A stretch of 64,000 bases of DNA from Prochilodus magdalenae. Taxonomy: Eukaryota; Chordata; Actinopteri; Characiformes; Prochilodontidae. Every line of letters starts with the position of its first letter. Positions within the stretch are counted from its first letter, which is position 1. Where the stretch lies: contig JAMWET010000746.1 in NCBI GenBank assembly GCA_024036415.1, positions 33,501 to 97,500 of the forward strand, in the 5' to 3' direction. Shown in pieces: positions 24,801-36,996 of this stretch. The notes beneath the pieces were generated by a model. It saw only the letters and a program-made list of their open reading frames with translations. It was not told where the DNA came from and ran no database searches. The translations under genes and the position numbers were made by a program.

Positions 24801-26404
24801 CCTTGTGATTGGTTAGGAAACGCTTTCAGTGACTGGACTCAAGATTAAGACTGCCCAGTTTACATAGAGTGGAGCAATATGGTTAAATGTACTGGTCATT
24901 TATTGGTCATTGGAACATTACTCAAAGGCTACACATGAAAATTGAGATTTAGGTTCCCTGAGCCTTTACGACTTTTTTGCCAGTTCTGCAGCACTGTGTT
25001 GTGCTGATGTGCAAGTCAGATTACACGACTCTGGGTTTTCACATCAATCACTGAGGAGGCACAAGGTCGATGGGCTTCATCCGCCTCACACACTGCCTGC
25101 TGACATGGTCATTTTCTGCGCTGACCTTATGGAGAACTGTTCAACCACCCAGTCGGAGGCACAGACAGACTTGCAGGTGCCTACCCCATCCACAGGAAGT
25201 GCTTCAGATAATAGGCTACTGCAAGGTCACAGGTCATTGTGATTTTCCAGTGACAGACTTCAATCGTTCTACTGTTGAACTTGTCTAATCTGGACCCAGA
25301 TGGATTATTACAAAACTAGCCAAGATTATTTTAGATAGCAGATAGTTTTCCTCCTATCCTACAAAGCGGCCCAGCTGGGAAGTCACATCGTGCCGGCCAC
25401 CACACCTTTTTCAAATGGTTGAAGCATCACCAGAGATCTCCTGCTAATGCTTTTACCAGAGTTTCCCAACTACCAACTACCAAACCCCTGAAGTAGGTGG
25501 TGGCACCACACAGGAGCACATCCCCTCATCCTCAGAGCTGCAACCTGTACTGCCTATGTACTGCCAGACCACTATACCCAATGCTGTTAGTGGCTACATA
25601 GAGATCTGTTGTTCTCAGCTGTAAGGCCTTGTGTAGCTTCCACGTTAAGAGCATCCTCAGTAATCTCTGCAATAGCTTAATCAGAACCACAGCTGATGGA
25701 CTGATCCGACAGCACGTGAGCTTGTTGGGTGTGCAGGCTATGCACATTAGTTGATAGAAAATGTTCTGACTTGCCTGCAGCTTTGCACCACGTCTGGTAT
25801 TATATTGCATCGGAGTGTCGCTCATTCTGCAGTACAGCTATATCGGGCAGTGGACAGTGCTGACGGGTGTCGAAAGGGATGTCTGTGTGGCCACAACTAG
25901 GTCATCCTCCTGCAGAAACTGAAACACCTGTCATTTTAGTGTGGGAGGTCTCATGGCTAAATTGGACCAGCCTGGTGGCCAGTCTTCATTAACTGCACAT
26001 TGCACCAGTAAGAGCAGAGTGTGAAGGTTCAGTTAGCAGGTAAGAGCACAGTTCTGCTCAAAATACTGCAATGCCCACAGCATTATGGGTGACATACCAG
26101 AGTTCAAAAGAGGACAAACTGTTGGTGCACGTCTTGCTGGCGCATCTGTGACCAAGACAGCAAGTTTTCCAGGGTAATGTCAGCATACCACCAAGAAGGA
26201 CGAACCTCCACCAGCATCACGTAGTGACCTGGCCACTATCCTGCAAGAAGAATGGCTTAAACTCCCTCTGACCACTGTGCAGGACGCAGTATATGTCATT
26301 CCCAAGACCAACTGACGCTGTATAGGCTGCAAAAGGAGGCCCTACACCATACTAATAAATGATTGTGGTCTAAAACCAGGTGTTTCAGTTTCATTGTCCA
26401 ACCC

Positions 26405-26451
<47 letters not shown>

Positions 26452-28309
26452 AGGTTTACTGATAAATCTTCAGCTTTATGTTTCTGGTTTGTTCAATAAT
26501 GACTATATTTTAAATCATATGATTTTAAAGGGTATAATAAAATATTGAAACAGGGGAGTATCGCAATGTTACGGTTTGTGATACTGTATCGATTCTCAAT
26601 TTTTTAAATTTATTTTGTAATTAATAGTTCATTGTAAACAGTCAGTGGTTCACTTTGTGTCGTGTTTAAAACCCGCAACCACTAAATAACAGTGTTGTTA
26701 TTTACTTTCGGTCTTAAGCTCTTCCACTCCACTGCAAACAAGTTACATAAAAAGGCACACCGCTAACGTTAGCATTAGCAAACCTAAGCATCATTTATCA
26801 TGATGGGTATTGTATCACCAGGTTCCTAAACATGTACCGTCCTACTGAACACAGTGTATGGCTGCTGGAAACACGGGGGTGAGCTGCCATTTGGCCTTCT
26901 ACTTTTTATTTGAGTTCAAGTGCCTTCTTCTGGTTCTTTTGTTTTGTGGTGGGAATTGAGGCTTTACCAACAAGCGACTCGGCTTTTTGACTTTCCCCAT
27001 AAACGCACACTAAGCTGTCTCCTTTAGTTTTCTCCCAGTAAAGCGTCTTTATTGATGCCAGGACTTTGGCAGAACCCGCCGTTTGATAAGACATGCCATT
27101 ATAGGTGTGGCTGTATGTACGACCAAAAATGTCCTCAGCCTCTTTTCCAGGCCCGAACGGTTCTGAGCACCATTCCGATGGCTTTTCGACACAGACACAG
27201 TTAGGCTTCAGTCTAAGCACTGTTAAATCAGGAGAGATTGTTAGCATTAGCTTAGCTAGCATGCTGCCTGCTTAGCACACCACAGCACAGATTTGATTCT
27301 GACTGACACAAGCTTCACTGACACGAGTTTAGATGATAAAGGCTCAACTCTGAGAAGTCTCAGTAACGTATGCCCTGGTATTTCCTGGTTATGATATAGC
27401 TGCTGAGCAGGTGGAAAACAAACGGCTACAGGTCTCATGAGTCTGCACCAGTCTGGAACAGTGCAGCATGGCCCACAACAGTAGAAATGAGGCCTTAGTG
27501 AGTGGCCTCGATGTCAGTGAACGCATTTCGTCATTTTAAATGTCAGCTGTGATTTTACTAGCACACTTTAGGCTTTTGTTGATTTCATTTTTTGCCCCAT
27601 CAGTTCAAGAGGTGTCGCACAATTTCTGGCACACTGACTCAATACACTGACAAATATGATAGCTCAGCAAATGTCTATCAGTAGGCTGCAGAGACCTCAT
27701 AACAATGTTCCTACTCATTCTTGCCAGTTGACACTTTCTGGGTCCCCCTTTTGCTAAAATACGAAGGTGCCATTACTTTTGCACAGGACAATGTTTATGT
27801 TCTATGTTCTAGATTACTCTAATGTCGTATCCAGTGAGTTCCTTCATCAACAGCACCACATCAGGAACATCCACTGGGCTTCCCTGGTGGTCACCAAAAT
27901 GCGTTAAAGCAGGGTTGGCTTTGTAGGTCTAATGGCCGTTTTCCTCTTCCTCAGATCCTCCAAGAAGCTGGGCTCCAGCCAGGCAGCGAGCATGGAGAGC
28001 AGCTCACTGACCGGCAGCCTGTCTCTTGCCTCCGACGTGCCGCACTGCCAGTGCTGCATCTCGTACGAGGCCCGACTCAAGCGCCTCTCCTGCGGCCACC
28101 TGTATTGCGACCCCTGCACGGATCAAATAGTCAACCTGGCCTTCGAAGACATCGAGGGCCTGGCTGAGTACCCCTGCCCCGTGTGCAAGTCCCTCCGCCA
28201 CGTCGGTGGCCTGCACAGCTTCCCGGCCAGTAACTTCGCTCCGTACTGTTCCCCTTTCGGAAGCCAGAAACAGCGACTGGTGGAGGAGAAAGGAGGCCAG
28301 TGGGACTGA
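21775..28309 (+). CDS. Small C3HC4 RING-finger protein, two exons (join 21775-21848, 27955-28309)
   Basis: The joined frame encodes 142 residues. Exon 1 gives MDMFWRIIAALSFGCC..., a short hydrophobic N-terminus ending in a Cys pair that could be lipid-modified (inference). A Ser-rich linker (about residues 26-52) follows. Then comes a RING: C56-x2-C59, C71-x-H73-x2-C76-x2-C79, C99-x2-C102, with SCGHLYCDPC at its heart. The tail of 40 residues has no recognised motif. RINGs of this spacing usually bind an E2 and act as ubiquitin ligases; that activity is inferred, not shown. The start has a G at -3 and +4 and an in-frame stop shortly upstream. I do not recognise the orthologue and give no symbol. 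The gene is convergent with the MTMR11-like gene. Extra exons inside the 6.1 kb intron cannot be excluded, but the two found are phase-compatible. Confidence 0.8.
23640..23945 (-). repeat. Dispersed CCGTCCCGT-type repeat, copy 2
   Basis: Inverted relative to 18,826-18,965. Contains CGGAACAAAGCGCGTCCCGT and CGGAACAAATTGCGTCCCGT as an internal near-duplication about 90 bp apart, and ends with TTTTACGGGACGGATGGCAAG. The internal duplication shows that this copy has an expanded centre. Confidence 0.6.
25915..26406 (+). mobile_element. Tc1-derived internal-deletion element, family B, copy 1
   Basis: The right end is CAGGTGTTTCAGTTTCATTG plus TCCAACCCCT. The left end is the partial inverse GAAACTGAAACACCTGTCA, truncated. 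The plus strand reads a fused transposase remnant: the N-terminal PEFKRGQTVGARLAGASVTK segment (helix-turn-helix region) followed closely by a C-terminal EEWLKLPLTTVQDAVYVIPR ... AAKGGPTPY, so the whole DDE core is deleted. The partner copy at 31,049-31,578 has the same deletion in opposite orientation. Confidence 0.85.
26407..26447. repeat. (TA)n tract at the end of family B copy 1
   Basis: About 40 bp of TA directly adjoining the terminal repeat. Tc1-like elements insert at TA, so a TA microsatellite is a ready target. Confidence 0.9.
27955..28309 (+). CDS. RING gene, coding exon 2 and stop
   Basis: Begins after TTTTCCTCTTCCTCAG and runs 355 nt to TGA at 28,307-28,309. It carries the Ser-rich linker, the entire RING (RLSCGHLYCDPCTDQIV, YPCPVCKS) and the C-terminal tail ending EEKGGQWD. 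Codon use is strongly GC-rich at third positions in contrast to the AT-rich flanks, which supports real coding sequence. A longer ORF starting inside the intron (ATG 27,932) is an artefact of the polypyrimidine tract. Confidence 0.88.
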
Positions 28310-29123
28310 TTGACTCGGGAGGAGTGAGGAAGATGGTCTGTCAGGGAGCCTCAGTGAACTGCTTCAACTGAACGCCGTAGCTTTCATCAGGGTTCTGCGT
28401 CCGTCGTCCGTGTAGAAGCGGAACTGAAAATAGCCAACTCGTTTATTAAGTCACATCATCGAGAGGTAATGATTTAATGAGGGCTGGTTATTGTTGTGTT
28501 GTACTCATGGACAAATGTGATCTAGTCTAGAAAGCGTTCAGCTGTACTGCATCTCCTGTTTGGCGTCGCTGCTTACCGTACGGAAGGCGTAAAGAGCCAT
28601 AGATCCAGGTTTACTTTGTTTATTCGTCCATGACGTTATTTTCAGAGCTGTTAATATCGTTATTAATATAATACCCCCGTAATCAATGTCATCTTGATAA
28701 GACGATGTCCGGTATGGTAATGAGGGTAACATCTTGTGGAAACATCTTTCATTTTGCACTGAGAGTGTTCTAAAGAGATAACAAGACTAAATATCCAGAA
28801 CCCTTTAAGACCTCCGTGCGGTTGTGACTGCGGATGCACTGATATGTGAATTCCGGGAAAGCCTCTATTCAGTATGCTCAATTCCTGCAGCTGTCCATGC
28901 TGGTATCCAGGCCCTAGTCAAGGACGTTCCTGTTCAGCAGTGGCCACCAAACCTGGCCCTGAAGATCTACCATCCTGCAGAGTCTAGGTCCAACCGCTCT
29001 GGCTACTTCCTCGACTGGCTGGGTAAGAGGCACTAGCATTAGGTAGGTGAGGAGGGGCAGTTTGAGATGTAGGTTGGAACTACACTCATTGCTGGACGGT
29101 AGATCTCCAGCACCACAGAAAAG

Positions 29124-29225
29124 CCATCCATCCATCCATCCATCCATCTTTTAGGCTGCTTATCCCTCTGGGGTGCAGAGGGGTGCTGCAGCCTATCCCA
29201 GCGCTCACTGAGCAGGAGTCGGGAG
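29124..29225 (+). repeat. (CATC)n plus attached teleost dispersed repeat
   Basis: Six CATC units followed by TTTTAGGCTGCTTATCCCTC and GCAGCCTATCCCAGCGCTCA. This CATC-head and CCTATCCCAGC-body combination is common in fish genomes; class unassigned. Confidence 0.6.
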
Positions 29226-30186
29226 ACCTTCTGAAGAAGCCACCATCCACAGAGACATGCAGTACTTCATTTTACTTATAACAGAACTTGGAAGTGGGCC
29301 AGATGGTCCCATGTCAAAACACTCGAGGACCAAAATGTTATTCGCAAAACAATTCAAAAACAAAAACAAAGTTTTCAAATATCAGTGCATGGAATGCGAG
29401 CTGTCTGCGTTTCCTGTTACTGTATAAAAGAGGCACAGGAATAATTTATTGTCGGATTGCTGGAAACGGCGAGCGCTTAAACGCTATAGGTAAACAGTTT
29501 AGGAGTAAGCAGACGCGTCGTATTTATTATATTCCTGATTAAGTGTTTACTGATTCAAGAAAATGTTAGACGAGCTAAACAAACATTTTGTAAGACCGCA
29601 TTTTTGAAGTATTGCTTAAATGTCACAGCTGCAGTCAGAAATCACTTTTATTAAACAGCGCCAATAGCGTTAACGTTTTGCTCAACGTTAAAAGATTCGG
29701 TATTTAATATTGAGTTTAATATTTGTAAATATATTTTTTGTATATGATGTTCAGCTCCTACAGCTCCTAGTTAACTGCCCACTCCCACACATGACATTAA
29801 ACTGGAGAGGAAAGGATCTCAAACTGTAGCTGCCTTGTTACCGCAGTTCAGTACAATACAAGGCTGTTTTGCGGCAGTGCTGCCACCATCAGGCGAAAGG
29901 TAAAACTGCAACATAGGTATAACACGCGGCAGAACACCTGGGAGGCCTGTGAGCCAGACTCTGGACAGCCCACCTTAGAAAATCAGCCAAACGTGCGATT
30001 TCTAGTTTCTGTAACTGTGTAAGATCCACACACTGGAACTAGTTTAACAGATTAGGATTAAAGAGAGGGATTAGCATTAGAGAGAGGTCTATCATTCATT
30101 TCTATATAGTTCCAAATGCAGTAAAATCTAATGCAATGCAAAACATGTGCACTACTAGGCGTCACCTGGTCGACTTTCATGTTTAA

Positions 30187-30205
30187 AAATAAATAAATAA
30201 ACAAA

Positions 30206-30236
<31 letters not shown>

Positions 30237-30237
30237 A
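30187..30237. repeat. (AAAT)n microsatellite
   Basis: About 12 AAAT units with one CAAAT variant. Confidence 0.92.
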
Positions 30238-30296
30238 AGTCAGCTGTACAGCTTGTATAGCATACAGTACCCACAAAATAACTCGACACACAGTCA

Positions 30297-30884
30297 TTAA
30301 TGTCTAAACCGCTGGCAACAAAAGTAAGTACACCCCTGAGTAAAACCGGCCAAACTGCCCAAAGTCTCTTTAATATTTTGTGTGGCCACCGTTATTTTCC
30401 AGAACTCCCTTAACACTCATGGGCATGGCGTTCACTAGAGCTTCACAGGTTGCCACTGGAACCCTTTTCCTCTTCCATGATGACATCCTGGAGCTGGTGG
30501 ATAGAAGAGACCTGGCGCTCCTCCACAATCTGTTTGAGCATGCCCCACATATGCTCAATGGGGATTTGGTCTAGAGACATGCTTGGCCAGTCCAGCACCT
30601 GTACCCTCAGTTTCTTTAGCAAGGCTGTGGTCATTTCGGAGGTGAATTCAGATCCTCTGAGAGTTCTTTGCCATGAGGTGACATGTTGAACTTCAAGTGA
30701 CCAGTATGAGAATGTGAGAGTGATAACACCAAACCTAACACTCCTGCTCCCCATTCACACCTGAGACCTGAGACACCAACGAGTCACATGACACCAGGGA
30801 GGGTAAATGGCTAATTAGGCACAATTTGGCCAGTTCTACTTAGGCGTGTACTCACTTTCGCTGCCAGTGGTTTAGACGTTAATG
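30297..30884 (-). mobile_element. Short Tc1/mariner-like element with terminal inverted repeats
   Basis: The left end TAATGTCTAAACCGCTGGCA and the right end CTGCCAGTGGTTTAGACGTTA are near-perfect inverses, extending to AAGTAAGTACAC / GTGTACTCACTT. The minus strand encodes a transposase C-terminal piece, VLDWPSMSLDQIPIEHMWGM, followed by LKQIVEERQ; this has the form of the Tc1 motif containing the last acidic residue of the triad. Only about 590 bp, with the upstream catalytic region absent, so non-autonomous. Confidence 0.85.
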
Positions 30885-31023
30885 GCTGTGTGTTGAGTGA
30901 TTTTGAGGGCACAACAAATGTACACTGTTACACAAGCTGTACACTGACCACTTTACCTTGTATCACGGTGTCCTATCTTCAGTGTCCCTTAAAAAAATAA
31001 AATATTAACAAATATGTGAGGGG

Positions 31024-31048
31024 TATATATATATATATATACACACAC
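31024..31048. repeat. (TA)n(CA)n tract flanking family B copy 2
   Basis: Short TA run followed by CACACACA, immediately before the terminal inverted repeat. Confidence 0.85.
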
Positions 31049-31578
31049 AGGGGTTGGACAATGAAACTGAAACACCTGGTTTTAGACCACAGTCATTTAT
31101 TAGTATGGTGTAGGGCCTCCTTTTGCGGCCAATACAGCGTCAGTTGGTCTTGGGAATGACATATACTGCGTCCTGCACAGTGGTCAGAGGGAGTTTAAGC
31201 CATTCTTCTTGCAGGATAGTGGCCAGGTCACTACTTGATGCTGGTGGAGGTTCGTCCTTCTTGGTGGTATGCTGACATTACCCTGGATACCGTGGCTCTT
31301 GATACATCACAAAGACTTGCTGTCTTGGTCACAGATGCGCCAGCAAGACGTGCACCAACAATCTGTCCTCTTTTGAACTCTGGTATGTCACCCATAATGC
31401 TGTGTGCATTGCAGTATTTTGAGCAGAACTGTGCTCTTACCTGCTAACTGAACCTTCACACTCTGCTCTTACTGGTGCAATGTGCAGTTAATGAAGATTG
31501 GCCACCAGGCTGGTCCAGTTTAGCCATGAGCCCTCCCATATACAATGACAGGTGTTTCAGTTTCATTGTCCAACCCCT
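31049..31578 (-). mobile_element. Tc1-derived internal-deletion element, family B, copy 2
   Basis: Both ends are intact: AGGGGTTGGACAATGAAACT at the left with GAAACACCTG, and the exact inverse CAGGTGTTTCAGTTTCATTG plus TCCAACCCCT at the right. About 530 bp, inverted relative to 25,915-26,406 and with the same fused N- and C-terminal transposase remnants on the minus strand. Identical structure in two copies indicates that the deleted form itself was mobilised by an enzyme supplied elsewhere. Confidence 0.9.
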
Positions 31579-34500
31579 TTATATACACATACATACATAC
31601 ATATAATTAGCATACATAAGCATACATACTTTCTATGTATTTGCTGAGTTTAACACATTGAAACAGAAATAAAAGTATGAAAAATAACTATAAATAAAAT
31701 TAGAAAGTTTTCTACCTGTTTTCTGTTCTATTCGGTAAATAAACTGTAACTATTAGATTCTATAGTGTCCAGAAATGTGTTCTCTATAGAGGACATGCTC
31801 ACTAATTTACACTCAATAAAACATGTGTCTTGACCAGGGGAGGCTAAACTTGTGCATATGACTGTAAATACTTTTTAATAAATCTACATCAGAGTGACGG
31901 TCAGATCGAAGCATCCGCTGACCGTGCTGTTTGTTTGGTTTTGTTCTGTCCACCCGTATAGTCGTGCATCCATAGCTGCAGTCAATAAGGAATGACAGGG
32001 TGGTTTAGGGCTAGACCAGCTGAGTTACAGCCTTTTCTGTTTTGTAGTGTTGGAAGTCTAATTACATGCAGAAGCTGGACTAGCTGTATGACCTACTTGC
32101 CGGAATGTTTTGAGTACTCATTGTTCAGTTTGCTGTGGACCTGAGACAGTATTTCTTTTGCATTATATGGAGATATTTGTGTGCTGCTTCTTGTAAAGTG
32201 CCGATGTTGTAAATATTTATTTTGATAAGATATAAAGTATCTAAGGTAACGACCTGTGTGCTGTTTATGTGATGAAATAACAAGGCGTGCCATAACTGAG
32301 TTCTAGATTTATTGATCAATAGCAAACCACTGTACGCTGATACAAATCAGAGGGAGGGGAAGCAAAGCAAAAAGGGGAAATGAGTTCCCCTTCCAGTACC
32401 TCTGTGAACTGAACAAGCCCTTAAGCAGGCGGGCTGGGGGAACGGTACAATAACGACGGCAATCACTCATTCTCTCCTTTCAGCCGCCGAAGAACGACTG
32501 CGGAGGATCACTTAGCGGGAACAAACTCTGGGTCATTTCCCTGAACGGAAGCTGTGCTTACGCAAGCTGCCGTTCAGGCAGCCGATAAACACTGAAACGC
32601 TGTGCTCAGTCCGTAGGAGTCGGGAGCTTTTAGAGCCGCTGCGTAGTCATGGCAGAAAACGGATGTAGGCAGTCACCTACTTCAAGTGCACTTCATGGAA
32701 CACATTGTAATTCAACAGGCTCCAGTCTGAAAACCAGGTGCAGCTCGTGTTGCCAGCATCTGAATCAGAGAATAAGAATGTACCTTATAGCATCTTACTA
32801 GTATTGTGACTTCAAGTACCGCGCATGCTCAGGCAGAGCTTCGTGTGTGGAATTCAACACGACTGCGACTCATCCTGATTTCTACATCATACGAACGACA
32901 AGGTGCAACACATCCCACGACTAACACACAAATAGGGCTGCTCCACTGACTTTTCAAAAGGTGGTGATGGTTAAAAAAGTCATTCAGAGTGATCTGATGT
33001 CAAATACATTGGCCACAGCGGTGGTGACAGGAACCATATGCCTGTGGAGTCTAATGTTTATATAAGTCATTAAATTATTAGTTTTGACACCATATATAAA
33101 TAAATCAGTAGTGAGGGGGACGCCGACTAAAATTATTAGCTAATATTTGATTGAATAAATAGGACAATGTTAGTGACATGTTCATGTACATCTGTTTAAT
33201 TGTATCAGTTAAATCATGCAAGTTTGTTTTTTTTATATTTCAAGCAGGCATCATCGTTTTTAGACCCCATACAGAGAAAACAAGCCTTTAGTTATTTGCC
33301 CTAGTTGGTTCCCATCAGTACGTTTGTGAGGATTACCCATACAGCACTGCTTGTGTGTGTGTTTATACTGTGTGACAATATTTTACAGCTATCACAATAA
33401 ATCATGTCGCAGTGCATTATTGGAGCACATACTGGACGTCATCAGTACCACAGCTACACTGATCTCGCACTGCCACAATCGGTCAGGGAGGTCCGGTAGC
33501 TTTCGCCACTTAACATTACCAAAGAGCGCCTACTACTGCAGGAAAGGGAAATTTGACTGAGACAAAAACAGACCAATCATAAGCCTGTTTGGCATGATGT
33601 ATAGAAGGAGGCAAGCTTAAAAATGGAGTCACGACATAAACAGTCCCTCAGGAAACAGAGGTCTACAGTAGGTGGGGGGTCTGTGACTGAGACTACTGTT
33701 TGATAGGCTGAACAAGCGAAACTTTGATTCAGGCTGGGTCAGTGGCCAAGTTAACGCACTGAAGATACCAGATTCTCCGTCTACATGTGGGTGGAGCGTC
33801 TGTGACTGAGACTAGAAGAACACTGACTGCATGTTCCATTACAAAGTGAGCAGTTAATTACACAGTAGATTTGGATTTGGTTGTAAAACACTGAATTAAA
33901 TTCACAGTAGTAAATTATATTAATATTTGTATATATGGTCATATCAAATGTATATATTTTGCCATATCACATGACCCTTATCCAAAATTGGTAACCTTAC
34001 AGAGGGAGGTAAAATGCATGCGTTACTTTTACTGGAAGCCCGTGGACCCGGCATTTCTCCAATGTTATTTTGAGCCATAAAATTAATATTTAATGTAAAC
34101 AGCAACAGGCGATTTCAAATGATGTCAAAACTGTTCACTGTATCTCTGTGACCTGGAGCATCAGAAACCTGTTTGCAGTCATAAACCGCATGTATATGAA
34201 CTATAATCCCCGAAAACACGCCCTACTAAACACACTGTGTGGAAAAAAGCAGTGGATAGTTTCTTTTCTCAGATTCCCCACCATTTTATTTTCTCTATTT
34301 CACATGAAATCACTCGAAATGACTCTTTACATCTCAAAGATTTAGATTGAAATTTGGTGGAATTTCCATTTAAGACATCGGGATATCATCGCTGTCTTAA
34401 GAAAACCTCCCGGAAAAGTGTCAATCACTGCTGACATCACAGGAAACTGTACTAAAGGCAGTTCATATCGGGGCAGACGTTTCGGAGGTTTGCTTAAGAT

Positions 34501-36996
34501 GGCACAGACATATAAACACACGTCGCTTAAAGAGGCAGCATTAATGCTGATTAGAGTACCAGTGAACGCATCCATGTAGCAGAACAAATATAAACATTAC
34601 AACACAGACATTTCCTTAAATATTACTACGTCCTGACAATAAACAGCCTGATCCATACGCACCATTCGCTCTCGTCATCATTAAACAAATTACATCACTG
34701 TCTTTAATGCTACAGTAAGAAATAATACTTAAATATTAATGGAGAAGGCAGATGAAAGATGCTATAAATAATTTATACGATGGTTGCTTTTCCTTCCTCT
34801 AAAATGTCCTTCTACTTTCATTTAATTAATACTGGACTTGAAAAACTGATCAATGCAATATATACAGCTAGCATTGTGCCTCTGTGTACACCACCCCGCA
34901 ACCCCCTTAGGCACCACACACTGTCATACTATCCAGGTGCGTCCCGATAGATTGAGTGGTTCCAAAGACACTGTCTCCCTCTAGTGGTGATGAGGGAATC
35001 TCTTACCTATTTCTTCATGGAATGAGCAGCAGCCATTTTCCTGCCTTCATGGACCAAAAGGAAACATATCACCATCAACAGAAATGCACTTTTAAGCTAA
35101 CCACATCAAAGCCTTCTATATCCATTCAGACTTAAAAAAAAAAAAAAAACAACGCCCCAATGAATATTTGGCATAACGTACGGGAGGTCTACGCAATCAC
35201 GCACTCACATCACAAAGCACAACAACTCCATTGCATTAATATTGCATAATTAGTTCATTCCCTCTCTATGTGCCCAGTTTGTTACTACTAGACAGATCTA
35301 CTTCCGTTTAGGTTGGGGATTAGGATACGACCAGAATTGGTCGACGCATATTGAAATTAAGACTGGAAGATGAAATGATATGTCTGCACGTCTACGATCG
35401 CCTACAATTCAAGACTACTATATACAAAGTAAGTAACGTCCAAGAAATTCCTGGGAAAATACTCAGACTGGAGAACCGCTGTGCCATTTCTCTATCACCC
35501 CTGGTTGCCATCACCGGTGCTTCCCCTTCTCGTTCTGCCACATGTGTAGTGTATGGTTAATCATCATGGAGGTCGACCATGCTTGGGCTTGGGCTGTTTT
35601 CAGACCCAGTTAAAAAGACTCTACTCTCGACTCTGGTGACAAGTGTCTGATTACTAAAACTTTCGTACCGTGTGGAATGCAGCGGAGACTGGAAAGCAGT
35701 GCGGGAAATCAAGCACCAGGCTAGCAGTTCCTCATTTGCATATCATTTGCATAAAGCTTGCCTTAATTCATGCATATGTTCCAGTAGGCATAATGACATT
35801 AATGGCATCCAGAGGCTTGTGAGCCAATGGCTGAGGTCGTAGCCCTGTGATGCTCCCTCTACTGAGCAAACTCGCACCAGTATTAAAATGACATCTTCTG
35901 TAAAGAATAAGTCAATACAATTAAGAATAAGTAAATAAACTAAAGGTCTTTGTTTACTGAGTAGGATGTAGTGCGATTATGTTTCTAATATAACAGATTT
36001 AAAGGCCGTATCACAGCAGATTCTGCGCCAATCTGCATTAGTTAGTTTGCAGTTTGTTAATTCCAAAGTGCATTTAGTACATCTACTGTTGTACTAGATT
36101 TCCATGCACACAAATATCTCATATTACTATTACTATTCTTATTATTCTGGTTTTTAGAGGATGCTGACAGTAGTGTTGGTTAGCTAGCCACAAATTAAGT
36201 TTTGTTTTTCTGGCTGTTAAACTGTTATACTCAAATTTACTTCCGGATGTAAGTTTAATCGAACAGCCAGAAAAACACTGATGAATAATAAAACTGTTGA
36301 TCAGATCTGTGTGCGCCAATTTTTTACGATCAGCCTTAATTGTACGCCACTATGATGAAAAGGGCCAATTCAGATTTTTTCTATTTAGGACAATTAGACC
36401 TATCAGACCATATTACACATAGGGTTAATAATTACTTGGGCATGCTTTTATCTTTTTAACCAACTAGCCCGATCTTCATATATGACCGATATAGATAAAC
36501 AAATGTATATACAGCACTTTGGTATGAAACTGTACAAGGTAGGTGAGAAAACAGGCTTAACCTCCCGGGCACAGATGGCTACAGCATCACCTGGTACTGA
36601 ACGTGCAAGCTTCTGACGATCCGGCCGGCTCTTAGATGCTACACTATTTACGAGCCCAGAATTACAGGAAACGTATAGCCCACAGTAATCGACCTTATGC
36701 TACAGATGTGGCAGATTCCTTTAGGAATAATTACTAAGAAATGAAATGGCTGGCGAATGTGAAAGTGCTATAGTCGAGGAGAGGGGTGTCCAATATTAAC
36801 CACAAAAGGTGGCTGCAGATTTTCATCCCAAAAGGAACCAACTTGTTTGATTAGATGGTTTCAATGAATTGTCCTCCTGCTTGTTTGGAAAGAGAATCTG
36901 TAGCCACATCAGCCTTTTGTGAATAAAAATACACACCCTGGTCTTGGACAGCTATGTAGAATATTGCTAAAGGTTGGTCCACGTTGGTCCGGCAGA
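31579..36996. other. Intergenic region between two convergent genes
   Basis: Mostly AT-rich. Contains an inverted repeat (32,540-32,578), an A17 run (35,133-35,149) and dispersed repeat fragments (about 32,935-33,050 and 36,780-36,900). At 32,480-32,590 an acceptor-like TCTCTCCTTTCAG precedes a frame open for 34 codons, without recognisable homology. No supported exon. Confidence 0.45.
32540..32578. other. 14 bp inverted repeat with 11 nt loop
   Basis: CCTGAACGGAAGCT (32,540-32,553) pairs with AGCTGCCGTTCAGG (32,565-32,578), one mismatch. Embedded in locally GC-richer sequence. Function unknown. Confidence 0.6.

Larger units (their letters stand above)
21849..27954 (+). other. Intron of the RING gene (6.1 kb)
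   Basis: Bounded by GTGAGT and TTTTCCTCTTCCTCAG. Contents: TAGC-rich low-complexity sequence (about 22,690-23,090), the second copy of the dispersed repeat of 18,360-18,740 (23,200-23,400), the CCGTCCCGT repeat (23,640-23,945), a Tc1-derived deletion element (25,915-26,406) and a TA tract. No further exon was recognised. Confidence 0.6.
28310..30296 (+). other. Probable 3' UTR of the RING gene, then intergenic sequence
   Basis: No AATAAA was found in the first kilobase after the stop; ATTAAA occurs at 29,650-29,655 and again at about 29,804. The extent of the 3' UTR is therefore unknown. A CATC microsatellite with its attached dispersed repeat lies at 29,124-29,225 and an AAAT tract at 30,187-30,237. 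Confidence 0.4.

Noticed and set aside
27904..28216. Minus-strand open frames across the RING exon
   Set aside because: Shadows of the RING exon; no splice support or domain.
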